Assembly (NCBI GenBank): GCA_026417315.1
Contig: JAOADM010000007.1
Coordinates: 1 to 32,025 of the forward strand
DNA: 32,025 nt
Origin: Limisphaera sp.
GTDB lineage: Bacteria > Verrucomicrobiota > Verrucomicrobiia > Limisphaerales > Limisphaeraceae
Direction: 5' to 3'
The notes below the pieces were generated by a model, which searched no databases, was not told the DNA's origin, and was given only the letters and a program-made list of their open reading frames with translations. The position numbers and the translations under genes were made by a program. Of the stretch, positions 17,820 through 25,533 are shown one piece after another (the stretch's first letter is position 1; every line of letters starts with the position of its first letter).

Positions 17820-18917
17820 ATGGCGAAGATTGATTTTGGCGGAACGATCGAAGAGGTCATCACGCGCAAGGAGTTCCCGCTGGCCAAAGCTCGCAAAATC
17901 CTCAAGGACGAAACGATTGCCGTCATTGGCTACGGCGTCCAGGGGCCGGCCCAGGCGTTGAACCTCAAGGACAACGGCTTTCGCGTCATTGTGGGAAGCC
18001 GTCCGGACGGCAAGGGCTGGAAACGCGCACAGGAGGACGGTTGGAAGCCGGGCAAGACCCTCTTTGACATTCCGGAGGCGGTCGAGCGCGGCACAATCAT
18101 TCAGTTGCTGGTGGCGGATGCGGTGCAAAAGGAGATCTGGCCGGTGGTAAAGCCGCGGCTGAAGGAGGGGGATGCCCTGTATTTCTCGCACGGCTTTGCC
18201 ATTGTGTATCAAAAGCTGACCGGCGTGGTCCCGCCGCCGTTCGTGGACGTGATCATGGTGGCTCCCAAAGGTTCCGGCACGTCCGTGCGGCGAAATTTCC
18301 TCAGCGGCGCCGGGATCAACTCCAGCTTCGCGGTGGCCCAGGACTACACGGGCCGTGCCCGGGAACGTTGCCTGGCCCTGGGGATTGGCATCGGTTCGGG
18401 CTACCTGTTCCCCACCACCTTTGAACACGAGGTGTTCAGTGATTTGACCGGGGAGCGGGGAGTGCTCATGGGTGCCCTGGCCGGGATCATGGAAGCCCAG
18501 TACGAGGTGTTGCGTGCCCATGGCCACACACCCAGCGAGGCATTCAACGAAACCGTGGAGGAGTTGACGCAGTCGCTCATCCGCCTGGTCGATGAGAAGG
18601 GCATGGACTGGATGTACGCCAACTGCTCCGCCACCGCTCAGCGAGGGGCGCTGGACTGGAAACCGCGTTTCAAAAAGGCCGTGTTGCCGGTGTTCAAGGA
18701 GCTTTACGAGCGAGTGCGCACCGGCAAAGAGGCGCGCCGCGTCTTGCAGGCCTGCGGCCGACCCGATTACCAGGAACAGCTCCAAAAAGAGCTGAACGCC
18801 ATGCGGGATTCCGAAATGTGGCGGGCGGGCGCCGCGGTCCGCGCCCTGCGGCCCAAGGAACCTGCGCGCAAGCTCGGCAAGGGCGTCAAGGGCATCGCCG
18901 GCCGCGCCAGCAACTGA
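17820..18917 (+). CDS. ilvC: Ketol-acid reductoisomerase (NADP+)
   Basis: This 365-residue protein catalyses the second step of valine/isoleucine synthesis: alkyl migration and NADPH-dependent reduction of acetolactate. The cofactor site is AVIGYGVQGPAQALNLKDNG (about 40-60), followed by GSRPDGKGW. FSHGF, VAPKGSGTSVRR, DLTGERGVLMG and NETVEELTQS carry the metal- and substrate-binding acids. The pattern (DGW.PGKTLF, INSS.A, MDWMYANCS.TAQRGALDW) resembles the Bacteroidota and fungal-like KARI branch rather than the roughly 330-residue short bacterial form; this is from memory, not a tree. The ATG at 17820 is chosen because MAKIDFGG is the expected start and GAGGA sits about 9 bases upstream, one of the few good Shine-Dalgarno sites in the window. 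The tail after RALRPKEP (Lys/Arg/Gly-rich) is probably disordered. It is cotranscribed with ilvN. Confidence 0.95.
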   Translation: MAKIDFGGTIEEVITRKEFPLAKARKILKDETIAVIGYGVQGPAQALNLKDNGFRVIVGSRPDGKGWKRAQEDGWKPGKTLFDIPEAVERGTIIQLLVADAVQKEIWPVVKPRLKEGDALYFSHGFAIVYQKLTGVVPPPFVDVIMVAPKGSGTSVRRNFLSGAGINSSFAVAQDYTGRARERCLALGIGIGSGYLFPTTFEHEVFSDLTGERGVLMGALAGIMEAQYEVLRAHGHTPSEAFNETVEELTQSLIRLVDEKGMDWMYANCSATAQRGALDWKPRFKKAVLPVFKELYERVRTGKEARRVLQACGRPDYQEQLQKELNAMRDSEMWRAGAAVRALRPKEPARKLGKGVKGIAGRASN

Positions 18918-19110
18918 AACTCCCGCACTCGGCCGGGGCACGCTGGAGGCGGTGCGCGGCTTTCCCGCGCTGGCGCCGAGGTTCTGTCGTTTCCCGGGCC
19001 GGGGCCGAGGTCCGCGAACCCGTGGATCCCCCGCGCGGTCTGCGGCGCGCTCGGGACGCGACAAGGCACGGGCTTGAAATCCCGGTTCACCGCGACCAAC
19101 TTGGCCCGCC

Positions 19111-20007
19111 ATGCACGGACCCCTCTTGATCCGGGATGTGTTGGCGCAGCGCCAGGCGCAACGCCGCGCTGCGGTCTCCTTCGAATTCTTCCCGCCGAAA
19201 ACCGAGGAAGGCGAACGCACATTTTTCGAGGTCACACTGCCCCAGTTGGCCGCCCTGAAACCGGACTTTTGTTCGGTGACCTATGGCGCCGGTGGCAGTA
19301 CCCGCGACAAAACCCTGGCCATCGTGGAGACCATCCAGCGGCGCTACGGGCTGCCCAGCATGGCGCATCTGACCTGCGTCGGCTCGACGGTCGAGCAGTT
19401 GCGGGAGATCATTCGCCAGGCCCGGGCGCGTGGCATCGTCAACATCCTGGCCTTGCGCGGGGATCCACCCGCCGGCGCCCGCGAATTCACGCCCCCGCCC
19501 GGCGGCTTCACGCACGCGTGGCAACTGGTGCGATTGCTGCGGGAGATGGGCGACTTTTGCATCGGGGTGGCCGGCTTCCCCGAGGGCCATCCCGCCTGTG
19601 CGGAAGGCAAGTACGCCGACTGGCGGTATTTGAAGGCCAAGATCGATGCGGGGGCGGATCTGGTGATCACGCAGCTCTTCTTTGACAACGCCGACTTCTG
19701 GGAATTCCGGGATTACCTGACGCGACTCGGGGTGCGCGTGCCGATCCTTCCCGGCGTTTTACCCATTCTGGGGTTGCAGCAGGTGCAGCGACTGACGCAG
19801 TTGTGCGGGGCCCGGATTCCCGACCCGCTCCGGAGCCGTTTGGAGGCCCTGGCCGACGACGAGGAGGGCTCGATTGCCTTTGGCATCGAATACGCCTCGC
19901 AACAGTGCCAGGACCTGTTGCGGGGCGGGGTCCCCGGCATCCATTTCTACACGCTGAACCGGGTGCGGTCCACGCGCCAGATTCTGGCCAATCTCGGCCT
20001 GGTGTGA
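19111..20007 (+). CDS. metF: 5,10-methylenetetrahydrofolate reductase
   Basis: This 298-residue protein is the usual size for bacterial MetF, a flavin-containing TIM barrel that reduces methylene-THF to 5-methyl-THF for methionine synthesis. Visible signatures are VSFEFFPPKT (about 22-31, with the catalytic Glu), CSVTYGAGGSTRDKT, HLTCVGST, NILALRGDPP (with the flavin-region Asp), VAGFPEGHP, LKAKIDAGADLVITQLFFDN, PILPGVLPI and HFYTLNR near the C-terminus. The ATG at 19111 (MHGPLLIRDVL) gives the usual N-terminal length; no Shine-Dalgarno is seen. It follows ilvC after 193 bases with no clear terminator, and the HD-domain gene begins 12 bases after its stop, so the latter two are very likely cotranscribed. 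Confidence 0.94.
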   Translation: MHGPLLIRDVLAQRQAQRRAAVSFEFFPPKTEEGERTFFEVTLPQLAALKPDFCSVTYGAGGSTRDKTLAIVETIQRRYGLPSMAHLTCVGSTVEQLREIIRQARARGIVNILALRGDPPAGAREFTPPPGGFTHAWQLVRLLREMGDFCIGVAGFPEGHPACAEGKYADWRYLKAKIDAGADLVITQLFFDNADFWEFRDYLTRLGVRVPILPGVLPILGLQQVQRLTQLCGARIPDPLRSRLEALADDEEGSIAFGIEYASQQCQDLLRGGVPGIHFYTLNRVRSTRQILANLGLV

Positions 20008-20019
20008 CATGCTGGGCGC

Positions 20020-20598
20020 ATGACACGCACCGAGGCGCTCGCCCTGTTGCACGAGTGGGTCCACTCCGAGTCCCTGCGCAAGCACGCCCTGGCCGTGGAA
20101 GCCGCCATGCGCCATTACGCGCGACGCTTTCAAGAGGACGAGGAGCGCTGGGGCCTGGTGGGACTGCTGCATGACCTGGACTACGAACGTTTTCCCGAGC
20201 CTCCCCACCATACACGCGAAGCGGCCCGGGTGCTGCGGCAACGCGGCCTGGACGAGGAATTGGTCGGAGCCATCCTTTCCCACGCTCGCTGGAACTGGGA
20301 CGAGTATCCCCTGGACCGTCCCTTGCGCCGCGCCCTGTTTGCGGTGGACGAACTGTGCGGGTTTCTGACCGCCGTCGCGTATGTGCGCCCGGAACGACTT
20401 CGGGGACTGACGCCGGCCAGTGTGCGCAAGAAGCTCAAACAGAAATCCTTCGCCGCGGGGGTCAGTCGGGAGGACATCGAACAAGGGGCCGCAGGCCTGG
20501 GACTGACCCTGGACGAGCACATTGCGGAGGTCATCGCGGCGATGCAGTCGGTGGCGGCAGAGCTCGGACTGGCGGCTCCGCCGGGCCCGACGGCCTGA
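20020..20598 (+). CDS. HD-domain protein, putative phosphohydrolase
   Basis: This 192-residue protein has an N-terminal HD fold: LRKHALAVEAAM (first His, about 22), LVGLLHDLDYE (the HD pair, about 52-53), PPHHTREAARVLR and AILSHARWNWDE (later metal-ligand positions). A FAVDELCGFLTAVAYVRPER segment and RKKLKQKSFAAGVSR follow. HD proteins of this size are metal-dependent phosphohydrolases; the substrate is not evident. The same arrangement (HDIG-like domain, then VDELCG and KKLK..FA) is widespread among uncharacterised bacterial hydrolases. It begins 12 bases after metF and is followed about 40 bases later by a terminator, so it is the last gene of the cluster. Confidence 0.83.
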   Translation: MTRTEALALLHEWVHSESLRKHALAVEAAMRHYARRFQEDEERWGLVGLLHDLDYERFPEPPHHTREAARVLRQRGLDEELVGAILSHARWNWDEYPLDRPLRRALFAVDELCGFLTAVAYVRPERLRGLTPASVRKKLKQKSFAAGVSREDIEQGAAGLGLTLDEHIAEVIAAMQSVAAELGLAAPPGPTA

Positions 20599-21328
20599 GG
20601 CAATAGCAGGGAGGGCAGGGACACGGGGCCTTGGTGCCCCGCGTGGTCGAAACCGCCGCTTTTTGTTGTGTGTGCCAGGTCTCGGACGCGCAAGGAGCCG
20701 CCTGCCTCGAGACACGGGCGCCGCCGACCGCGACGAAAACTTTACAGAGACGCTTGGGAACACACCCACTCCCGGGACGCGAGAAGGCGCCAGGTTTTTC
20801 GTCAAACCACCCGCGCAACTCGTGGGTGGGAAAGGGCGGTCCTTCGACGACACACGTCTTCACACCACCTGCTCCGGAGGGCGCAGGGTTGCGGTGTCCG
20901 GACCCATCCACTCCAGTAGTCTGATTCACCGAAGCGGGCCCCGGTTCCGGAAGACCCGACTCGGGCCGAGGAACGCCGCAGCGCTCGCTTGGCAGTTGGA
21001 AGCCTGTAGCCCAGGGATTGACCCGTTCTGAGGCCCGGGGGCGCCGGCGGCCGGCCCTCTGTGCCCAAACAGCCTCGGAAATCCGCGGCGCGGCCCACCG
21101 GCGGCAGAATCCATTGGCCCGGCAGCGGGGCAGGGCGGACCCCGCATCACTGACTTTCCGATTGGATCACAGGAAGAGTCCTCGCCCTCCCGAGGTCGCC
21201 CGTGGGCGGCGGAAAAGAGGCAGGCTCACCGGTGAACCACCCCAGCCGCGTGCGGATCCGGCCCCCGTTCGGTCCCGAAACACTTCCCGCTTTTCTGTGG
21301 GTCGGAATTGCCTACAGTGCCCGGACGT
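20599..21328. other. 730-base non-coding gap before mpl
   Basis: Beyond the terminator at its start I see no gene. There is a small hairpin pair near 20780-20820 (GGTTT/AAACC, then CCACCC/GGGTGG) and an ACACC/GGTGT pairing further on, none with a T-tract. A TACAGT at 21313-21318 lies 10 bases before the mpl ATG and could be a -10 box for a near-leaderless mRNA, but no -35 box is evident. Confidence 0.5.
20624..20668 (+). terminator. Tandem hairpins with T-tract ending the HD-gene transcript
   Basis: A first hairpin CGGGGC-CTTGGT-GCCCCG (20624-20641) abuts a second one, GCGTGGT-CGAA-ACCGCCGC (20641-20659, one bulged C), which is followed by TTTTTGTTG. The second hairpin with its T-run is a standard intrinsic terminator about 40 bases after the HD gene stop. 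Confidence 0.6.
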
Positions 21329-22783
21329 ATGTGGGGCACGATTCGTTCGGTGCATTTTGTGGGGATCTGTGGGACGGCGATGGCGTCCACGGCGGTGGCC
21401 TTGAAGGAACAAGGCCTGACGGTGACCGGCTCGGACCAGAATGCCTATCCGCCGATGTCCACCTTTCTGGCGGAGCACGGCATCGAGGTCATGTCGGGTT
21501 ATGCCGAGGCCAATCTGGCGCATCGGCCGGACCTGGTGGTTATCGGCAATGCGATTTCCCGGGGCAACCCGGAGGCGGAATACTGCCTGGAGCACAGGCT
21601 CCGGTACTGTTCGCTGCCGGAGCTGCTGCGGGAGCAGTTCCTGCGCGGCAAACGCACCATCGTGGTGGCGGGCACGCACGGCAAAACCACCACCACGGCG
21701 CTGCTGGCCTGGGTCTTCGAGGTCAACGGGTTGAAGCCGGGCTTCCTCATCGGAGGGTTGCCCCTGAATTTTCAGCGCGGCTGCCGGTTCACCGACAGCG
21801 AGTGGTTCATCATCGAAGGCGACGAGTACGACACGGCTTTCTTCGACAAGCGGAGCAAATTCGTTCACTACCTGCCGGAGTGCGTGATCCTCAACAACCT
21901 GGAGTACGACCATGCCGACATCTTTCCGGATTTGACGGCCATCCAGCGTTCGTTCGAACAACTCATCCGCCTCGTGCCCCGCAACGGGGTCCTGCTGGCC
22001 AATGGCGACGATCCGAATCTGGCACCCCTGTTGAATGTGCGGTTTTGCCCGGTCCGCCAGTTCGGTTTGGGCGAACACAACGCGGTCCGTGCCTTCAATG
22101 TCCAGTTGGGGGCCGGCGCCAGTACGTTTGAGCTGCCCAGCTATCGGTTCCACCTGAATCTCCCGGGCGAGTTCAATGTGCGAAATGCGCTGGCCGTGGT
22201 CGCCTGCGCCAAGCACTACGGCCTCTCGAACAAACAAATCCAGGCCGCCTTCGACACCTTCCTCGGTGTGCGCCGTCGCATGGAAGTGCGAGGGGTCGCC
22301 GACGGCGTGACCGTGGTGGACGACTTTGGGCACCATCCGACGGCCATTCGGGAAACCCTGGCGGCGCTGCGGCTGAAGTATCCGCGACAGCGTCTGTGGG
22401 CCATTTTCGAACCGCGCAGTAACACGACCCGACGCCGTGTCTTTCAAAAGGAGCTCGCGGAGTCCTTTGCGGGAGCCGATTGCGTGGTGGTCGCCCAGGT
22501 CGCGCGTCTGGAACAATTGCCCCCCGAAGAACGGTTGAATCCGGAACAACTGATCGCGGATTTGCAAGCCCGGGGAAAGACGGCGGCTTATTTACCCGAC
22601 GTGGACGCGATTGTTTCGCATGTGGTGCGCCACGCGGAAGGCGGTGACGTCGTGGTGGTTTTCAGCAATGGAGGGTTCGGCGGAATCCATGAGAAACTCT
22701 TGGACCGTTTGAACCGCCGGGCGGCCCAGAGTCGGGCCCTGGGCCTGGCGTCGCTCGAGCGAGCCCGCGGCCGCGGCCACTAG
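21329..22783 (+). CDS. mpl: UDP-N-acetylmuramate:L-alanyl-gamma-D-glutamyl-meso-diaminopimelate ligase
   Basis: This 484-residue Mur-ligase-fold enzyme attaches recovered murein tripeptide to UDP-MurNAc in peptidoglycan recycling. The N-terminal domain begins VHFVGICGTAMAS (about 8-20). The ATP loop GTHGKTTTTALLAW is at about 116-130. GGLPLNFQRG, EGDEYDTAFFDKRSKFVHY and NNLEYDHADIFPD are Mpl-specific signatures that separate it from MurC. The last domain has VVDDFGHHPTAIRETL and FEPRSNT. The ATG at 21329 (MWGTIRSVHF) is preferred to the TTG seven codons upstream. Its presence implies meso-DAP-type peptidoglycan and a recycling route; the other recycling enzymes are not in the window. The C-terminal 20 residues are Arg/Ala-rich. 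Confidence 0.95.
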   Translation: MWGTIRSVHFVGICGTAMASTAVALKEQGLTVTGSDQNAYPPMSTFLAEHGIEVMSGYAEANLAHRPDLVVIGNAISRGNPEAEYCLEHRLRYCSLPELLREQFLRGKRTIVVAGTHGKTTTTALLAWVFEVNGLKPGFLIGGLPLNFQRGCRFTDSEWFIIEGDEYDTAFFDKRSKFVHYLPECVILNNLEYDHADIFPDLTAIQRSFEQLIRLVPRNGVLLANGDDPNLAPLLNVRFCPVRQFGLGEHNAVRAFNVQLGAGASTFELPSYRFHLNLPGEFNVRNALAVVACAKHYGLSNKQIQAAFDTFLGVRRRMEVRGVADGVTVVDDFGHHPTAIRETLAALRLKYPRQRLWAIFEPRSNTTRRRVFQKELAESFAGADCVVVAQVARLEQLPPEERLNPEQLIADLQARGKTAAYLPDVDAIVSHVVRHAEGGDVVVVFSNGGFGGIHEKLLDRLNRRAAQSRALGLASLERARGRGH

Positions 22784-23065
22784 AGGGGCGGATGCGATGC
22801 GGTCTTCCGCGGGCGGGGAAGCCGGTCGCAAAACGCTCGCGGCGCCTCGTTGCTCCCGGCTTGGGAGGGTTCCCCGGTGCTGAGTTGCCGCACCGGATTG
22901 GTGCTGCTCGGTGGGCCAAATGGACCGGGCCGTGGGGGAACCTAGGGCCTTCGAAAGCCTCCGATCCCGGGCTTCCTCGGAGGTCCGGAGGCCGCTGGTC
23001 ATTCCGCGACCGATGAATCGGGCAAGAATGGGCAAGAAGCTGGCCAGGGAGGATTCCCGGCCACC

Positions 23066-23102
23066 CAAAGAAAAGACGAGAGCCGGGAAGGTTTCCCGGC
23101 TC
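23066..23102 (-). terminator. Strong intrinsic terminator, minus strand
   Basis: A perfect 10-bp stem, GAGCCGGGAA (23080-23089) with TTCCCGGCTC (23093-23102), has a 3-base loop. On the minus strand it is followed by TCGTCTTTTCTTT. The plus-strand side is not T-rich, so it acts on the minus strand. It lies about 175 bases after the DUF1638 stop and ends either that transcript or a separate small RNA. Confidence 0.75.
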
Positions 23103-23237
23103 AAGTGGTGATGAGGTTTCGACGCCGTCACCCCGGCGCTCAGAAGGGTGGTGCGGCCAACTTGGAGGGTCGCTGTTCGCACCGCACCACAAGTAAAACC
23201 TCTATACCAACCCTAAGCGAACAGCGAAGTCTTTCGC
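23066..23237 (-). ncRNA. Candidate structured RNA (pseudoknot plus three-way junction), or structured 3' UTR
   Basis: Perfect complementary pairs lie immediately upstream (minus-strand sense) of the terminator. They are a 10-bp pair 23217-23226/23171-23180 (CGCTGTTCGC); a 9-bp pair 23182-23190/23148-23156 (GTGGTGCGG); a 7-bp pair 23196-23202/23113-23119 (GAGGTTT); and a 5-bp hairpin 23123-23127/23134-23138 (CGCCG). The first two cross in H-type pseudoknot order with one base between them. The 7-bp pair encloses the 9-bp and 5-bp helices as a three-way junction. A further hairpin GCGAA-AGAC-TTCGC (23224-23237) competes with the 10-bp pair. I do not recognise a known RNA family: no tRNA, tmRNA, SRP or RNase P signature was seen. 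A TGGTATAGA extended -10 at 23201-23209 exists, but a start there would cut into the 7-bp helix. Confidence 0.4.
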
Positions 23238-23275
23238 GCCGTTCAATCAGTTAGACGGACGAGCCGCCGGAACGT

Positions 23276-24295
23276 TCAAAATCCAGCGGGACCCCCGGTT
23301 GCAGGCTGGTCTTCCCGCCGCTGCGCTGTTGCGCTGGAGCCGCTTACGCCGACAGCAGCCGCTCCACCGTGGGTCACATCCGCCCCGGGTTCAGTAACGG
23401 GTTCGGCACGGACGATGTCCTCGTCGAAAGTTGCAACAATTCGATGGCCCGGCGGCACCATCAGGAATTCTTCCGGACGCCAATCACCCTCGAGCCAGCG
23501 GTGGAGCAGGCCGAGGTCCCCTTCCCACTCCTCGAACTGCCACCCTTGACGTGCGCAAATGGCTCGCACCCGCGCGGCCAGACCGAGCGATCGGGTGAAA
23601 TCGAATTCGATGAGCACCCCGTGGGTGTAGTGGGCGGTCCATTCCCGGAGGACCTCCATCAGGGCTCTGGCCTTGCTCTCTCCGTGCTGTCGAGTCCAGG
23701 CCTCCCAGTTCGGGAGGGTGGCACCTTGGGAAAGGATCGGGGTTGCGAGGGCGGATCCGGAGCCTGCCCGGGACCGTTTTTGCGCGCATTCCACCCAGCC
23801 GGACGTGAAGTAGTACGTGCCGGGCCGATGGAAAAAGGCCTTCTGGTACCGTTCCTTGGAACCGAGGAAGAAGGTGATACAGTCGTGGGCTCGCGGGACC
23901 ACCAGGGGTGTGTGCCGGGCGGTGATCCCTTCCAAGAGTCGGCCGCAGAGGCCGTAGCCCAGGAGAATCGCGTCATAGACTCCCGGGGGCACCGCATCCA
24001 GCCGTCGCTGGACTTCCAGGCGGCCCCGGGCGGGATGGTCGTGGAGCCCCTGGGACACGAACTCCAGATCGAGCAGGTTTCGACTCCGCGCGGCCAGGTG
24101 GCAAATCTCGCGCAGCGCGATCTCACAAGCGATGACCCGAAGATGGCGCGGTGCCGAAGAGGCCGCCGGCACCGGGGGGGCACCGGCGCCGGCGACCGGG
24201 TTGGGGGACGGGGAGGAAGTCGCGGTTCCGGCCAGATCGGCCGGGTCTTGCGGGCCGCAGGGTCCGGCATGCGACGTGGGATCAGAAACCTGCAT
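23276..24295 (-). CDS. DUF1638 domain-containing protein
   Basis: This 339-residue protein has a DUF1638 core from about residue 50 ([13 protein letters not shown]) to about 290. Recognisable blocks are [80 protein letters not shown] and [13 protein letters not shown]. The function is unknown; the conserved Cys and His in GYGLCG and RAHDC could bind metal or a cofactor (inference). The first 50 residues (Ala/Pro/Gly-rich) and the last 40 (Gly/Ala/Thr-rich) are low-complexity and unusual for the family. The ATG at 24295 overlaps the 3' end of the pseudopilin gene by 14 bases, supporting cotranscription. A GTG just before [12 protein letters not shown] is an alternative start that would remove the low-complexity leader. 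The transcript probably ends at the terminator near 23080. Confidence 0.82.
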   Translation of the reverse strand: MQVSDPTSHAGPCGPQDPADLAGTATSSPSPNPVAGAGAPPVPAASSAPRHLRVIACEIALREICHLAARSRNLLDLEFVSQGLHDHPARGRLEVQRRLDAVPPGVYDAILLGYGLCGRLLEGITARHTPLVVPRAHDCITFFLGSKERYQKAFFHRPGTYYFTSGWVECAQKRSRAGSGSALATPILSQGATLPNWEAWTRQHGESKARALMEVLREWTAHYTHGVLIEFDFTRSLGLAARVRAICARQGWQFEEWEGDLGLLHRWLEGDWRPEEFLMVPPGHRIVATFDEDIVRAEPVTEPGADVTHGGAAAVGVSGSSATAQRREDQPATGGPAGF

Positions 24296-25055
24296 AGTTG
24301 GTGCGGGCGGCCTCGGTGACGGCCCAGAGATTGATCGGGATCAAACTGCGACCGAATTTGAGGAACCGCACGCTGCCGTCAATGAAGGCAAAGTTCGAAC
24401 CGCCGGAACGGGTCTGCGCACCGGCGCCGGAATGCCGGCTTTGTTCCACCTCCTCCACGTCGTTGCCGTTCCCCTCGTAGAAGTCCATGTAGTAGTGCGG
24501 CGAACGGGTCTCCTTTTCTCCGAAGAGAATGGTATCCGAGGGATAACGGACCCAGAGCTCCTTCAACCCGTGCGGATAGTTGGCCTGGACGTAAGCCTGC
24601 CAATCGGCCGCGCTCAGGACCGACTGAAAGTAGTCGTTAAACGCGTTGATGAGATAGCTCCGGGGCGCGCCGTCGGCCGGGTAGAGGTTGGTATTGGCCG
24701 GCTGGGTGGCCGGGTTGGGCCCGTCACTCGGGCAGACGAGCAACCGCAACTCGCGGTAGTACGGCTGGAGCCGATGCGGCCAACGGCCGTTGACCAACCG
24801 GGGCGGAAAGAATCCCTCGTGGTCGTCCACGTACAGCCTCGCGGCCAGGCCCAGTTGGCGCAGGTTGTTGTTGCAGGAGATGCGACGAGCGGTCTCTTTG
24901 GCCCTGCCCAGAGCGGGCAGGAGCATGCTGGCGAGAATGGAGATTATGGCGATCACCACCAGCAGCTCGATGAGGGTAAACGCCCGGGCGAGGCGATCCG
25001 CCGCTCGGCCGGCCTGAATAGATGCCCCGCGTGCGCGTCCATTCAGACAGGCCAT
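24282..25055 (-). CDS. Type II secretion/type IV pilin-like pseudopilin (prepilin-type N-terminal domain, H-X9-DG-like)
   Basis: This 257-residue protein (counted from ATG 25055) has a 23-residue basic leader, then [25 protein letters not shown], the prepilin peptidase site and hydrophobic helix with Glu at +5. Position -1 is Ala instead of the usual Gly. The body has [35 protein letters not shown], and near the end [18 protein letters not shown], the DG motif of the large Planctomycetota/Verrucomicrobiota pseudopilin family. The product is probably inserted in the inner membrane, cleaved and methylated; its role is unknown. The start is uncertain: ATG 25055 has no Shine-Dalgarno, while ATG 25070 ([11 protein letters not shown]) has GAGG about 9 bases before it but overlaps the divergent gene by 17 bases. 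It is followed by DUF1638 in the same operon. Confidence 0.87.
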   Translation of the reverse strand: MACLNGRARGASIQAGRAADRLARAFTLIELLVVIAIISILASMLLPALGRAKETARRISCNNNLRQLGLAARLYVDDHEGFFPPRLVNGRWPHRLQPYYRELRLLVCPSDGPNPATQPANTNLYPADGAPRSYLINAFNDYFQSVLSAADWQAYVQANYPHGLKELWVRYPSDTILFGEKETRSPHYYMDFYEGNGNDVEEVEQSRHSGAGAQTRSGGSNFAFIDGSVRFLKFGRSLIPINLWAVTEAARTNYAGF

Positions 25056-25533
25056 GTCAACCAAGAACATCGTTCTCATCCTCGTCGTGGTGATGCTGTT
25101 GGGACTCACTGTCTACCAACTAATGGACTGGTTTCGGCCGGCGGATATTCAAATCGTGCACACGATCCGACCCAATCCGCGGGCCCAGGCCGAGCGTCCG
25201 GGGCGGCGGATGGGCCCCACGCGGCTGCCTTATCTGGTCTCCTTTGCGCTGGACCGGCCGGTCCGGCTCAAGGAAGTGCGAGTCGTCCCCACAAGTACAC
25301 TGGCCACGAACAAATACGCGTCGGGCCTGTGGCACCTGGTGTCGGATTCGAACTCGGTTCCGGTGCGGGCCATCGTGTACGGGCAACCCATCCGCGGGAT
25401 GCGACCCCATGTGCGGGGGGCATGGGCCGATCCTTTGCAGCCACAGACAGACTACACGCTGCTGTTGGAATCGGATCAGGGTCGCGTGCGTTACGAGTTT
25501 CGCACCCCGGCAAACCTGCCGGTGCCCCGGTGA
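25054..25533 (+). CDS. Small membrane-anchored hypothetical protein
   Basis: This 159-residue protein has one N-terminal membrane segment (about 5-24, [19 protein letters not shown]) and a periplasmic part that looks all-beta. [45 protein letters not shown] and [22 protein letters not shown] read like an Ig-like or galactose-binding-like sandwich. I do not recognise the family; similar short anchored proteins occur in Verrucomicrobiota. Its ATG (25054-25056) overlaps the ATG of the divergent pseudopilin gene, so the promoter of each gene must lie inside the other or one start is wrong. ATG 25093 (MLLGLTV..) is an alternative but would shorten the membrane segment. Confidence 0.65.
   Translation: MSTKNIVLILVVVMLLGLTVYQLMDWFRPADIQIVHTIRPNPRAQAERPGRRMGPTRLPYLVSFALDRPVRLKEVRVVPTSTLATNKYASGLWHLVSDSNSVPVRAIVYGQPIRGMRPHVRGAWADPLQPQTDYTLLLESDQGRVRYEFRTPANLPVPR

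Larger units (their letters stand above)
22784..23275. other. Convergent intergenic region containing a structured minus-strand element
   Basis: No protein gene is seen. From 22784 to about 23065 nothing stands out. From 23066 onward there is a strong minus-strand terminator and, upstream of it in that orientation, a dense set of perfect helices (see the separate entries). Confidence 0.6.

Noticed and set aside
18954..18972. GCGCGG/CCGCGC hairpin after ilvC as a terminator
   Set aside because: There is no T-tract after it, and metF follows closely in the same direction.
23110..23150. Hammerhead ribozyme or TPP riboswitch core (minus strand CTGAG...CGAAAC)
   Set aside because: The CUGANGA core is incomplete, there is no matching cleavage helix, and the TPP-specific second half is absent.
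23110..23270. tRNA or tmRNA in the structured intergenic element
   Set aside because: GTTCAATC and TTTCGACG look like T-loop or tmRNA fragments, but no acceptor stem, T-arm pairing, CCA end or tag-peptide frame could be found on either strand.
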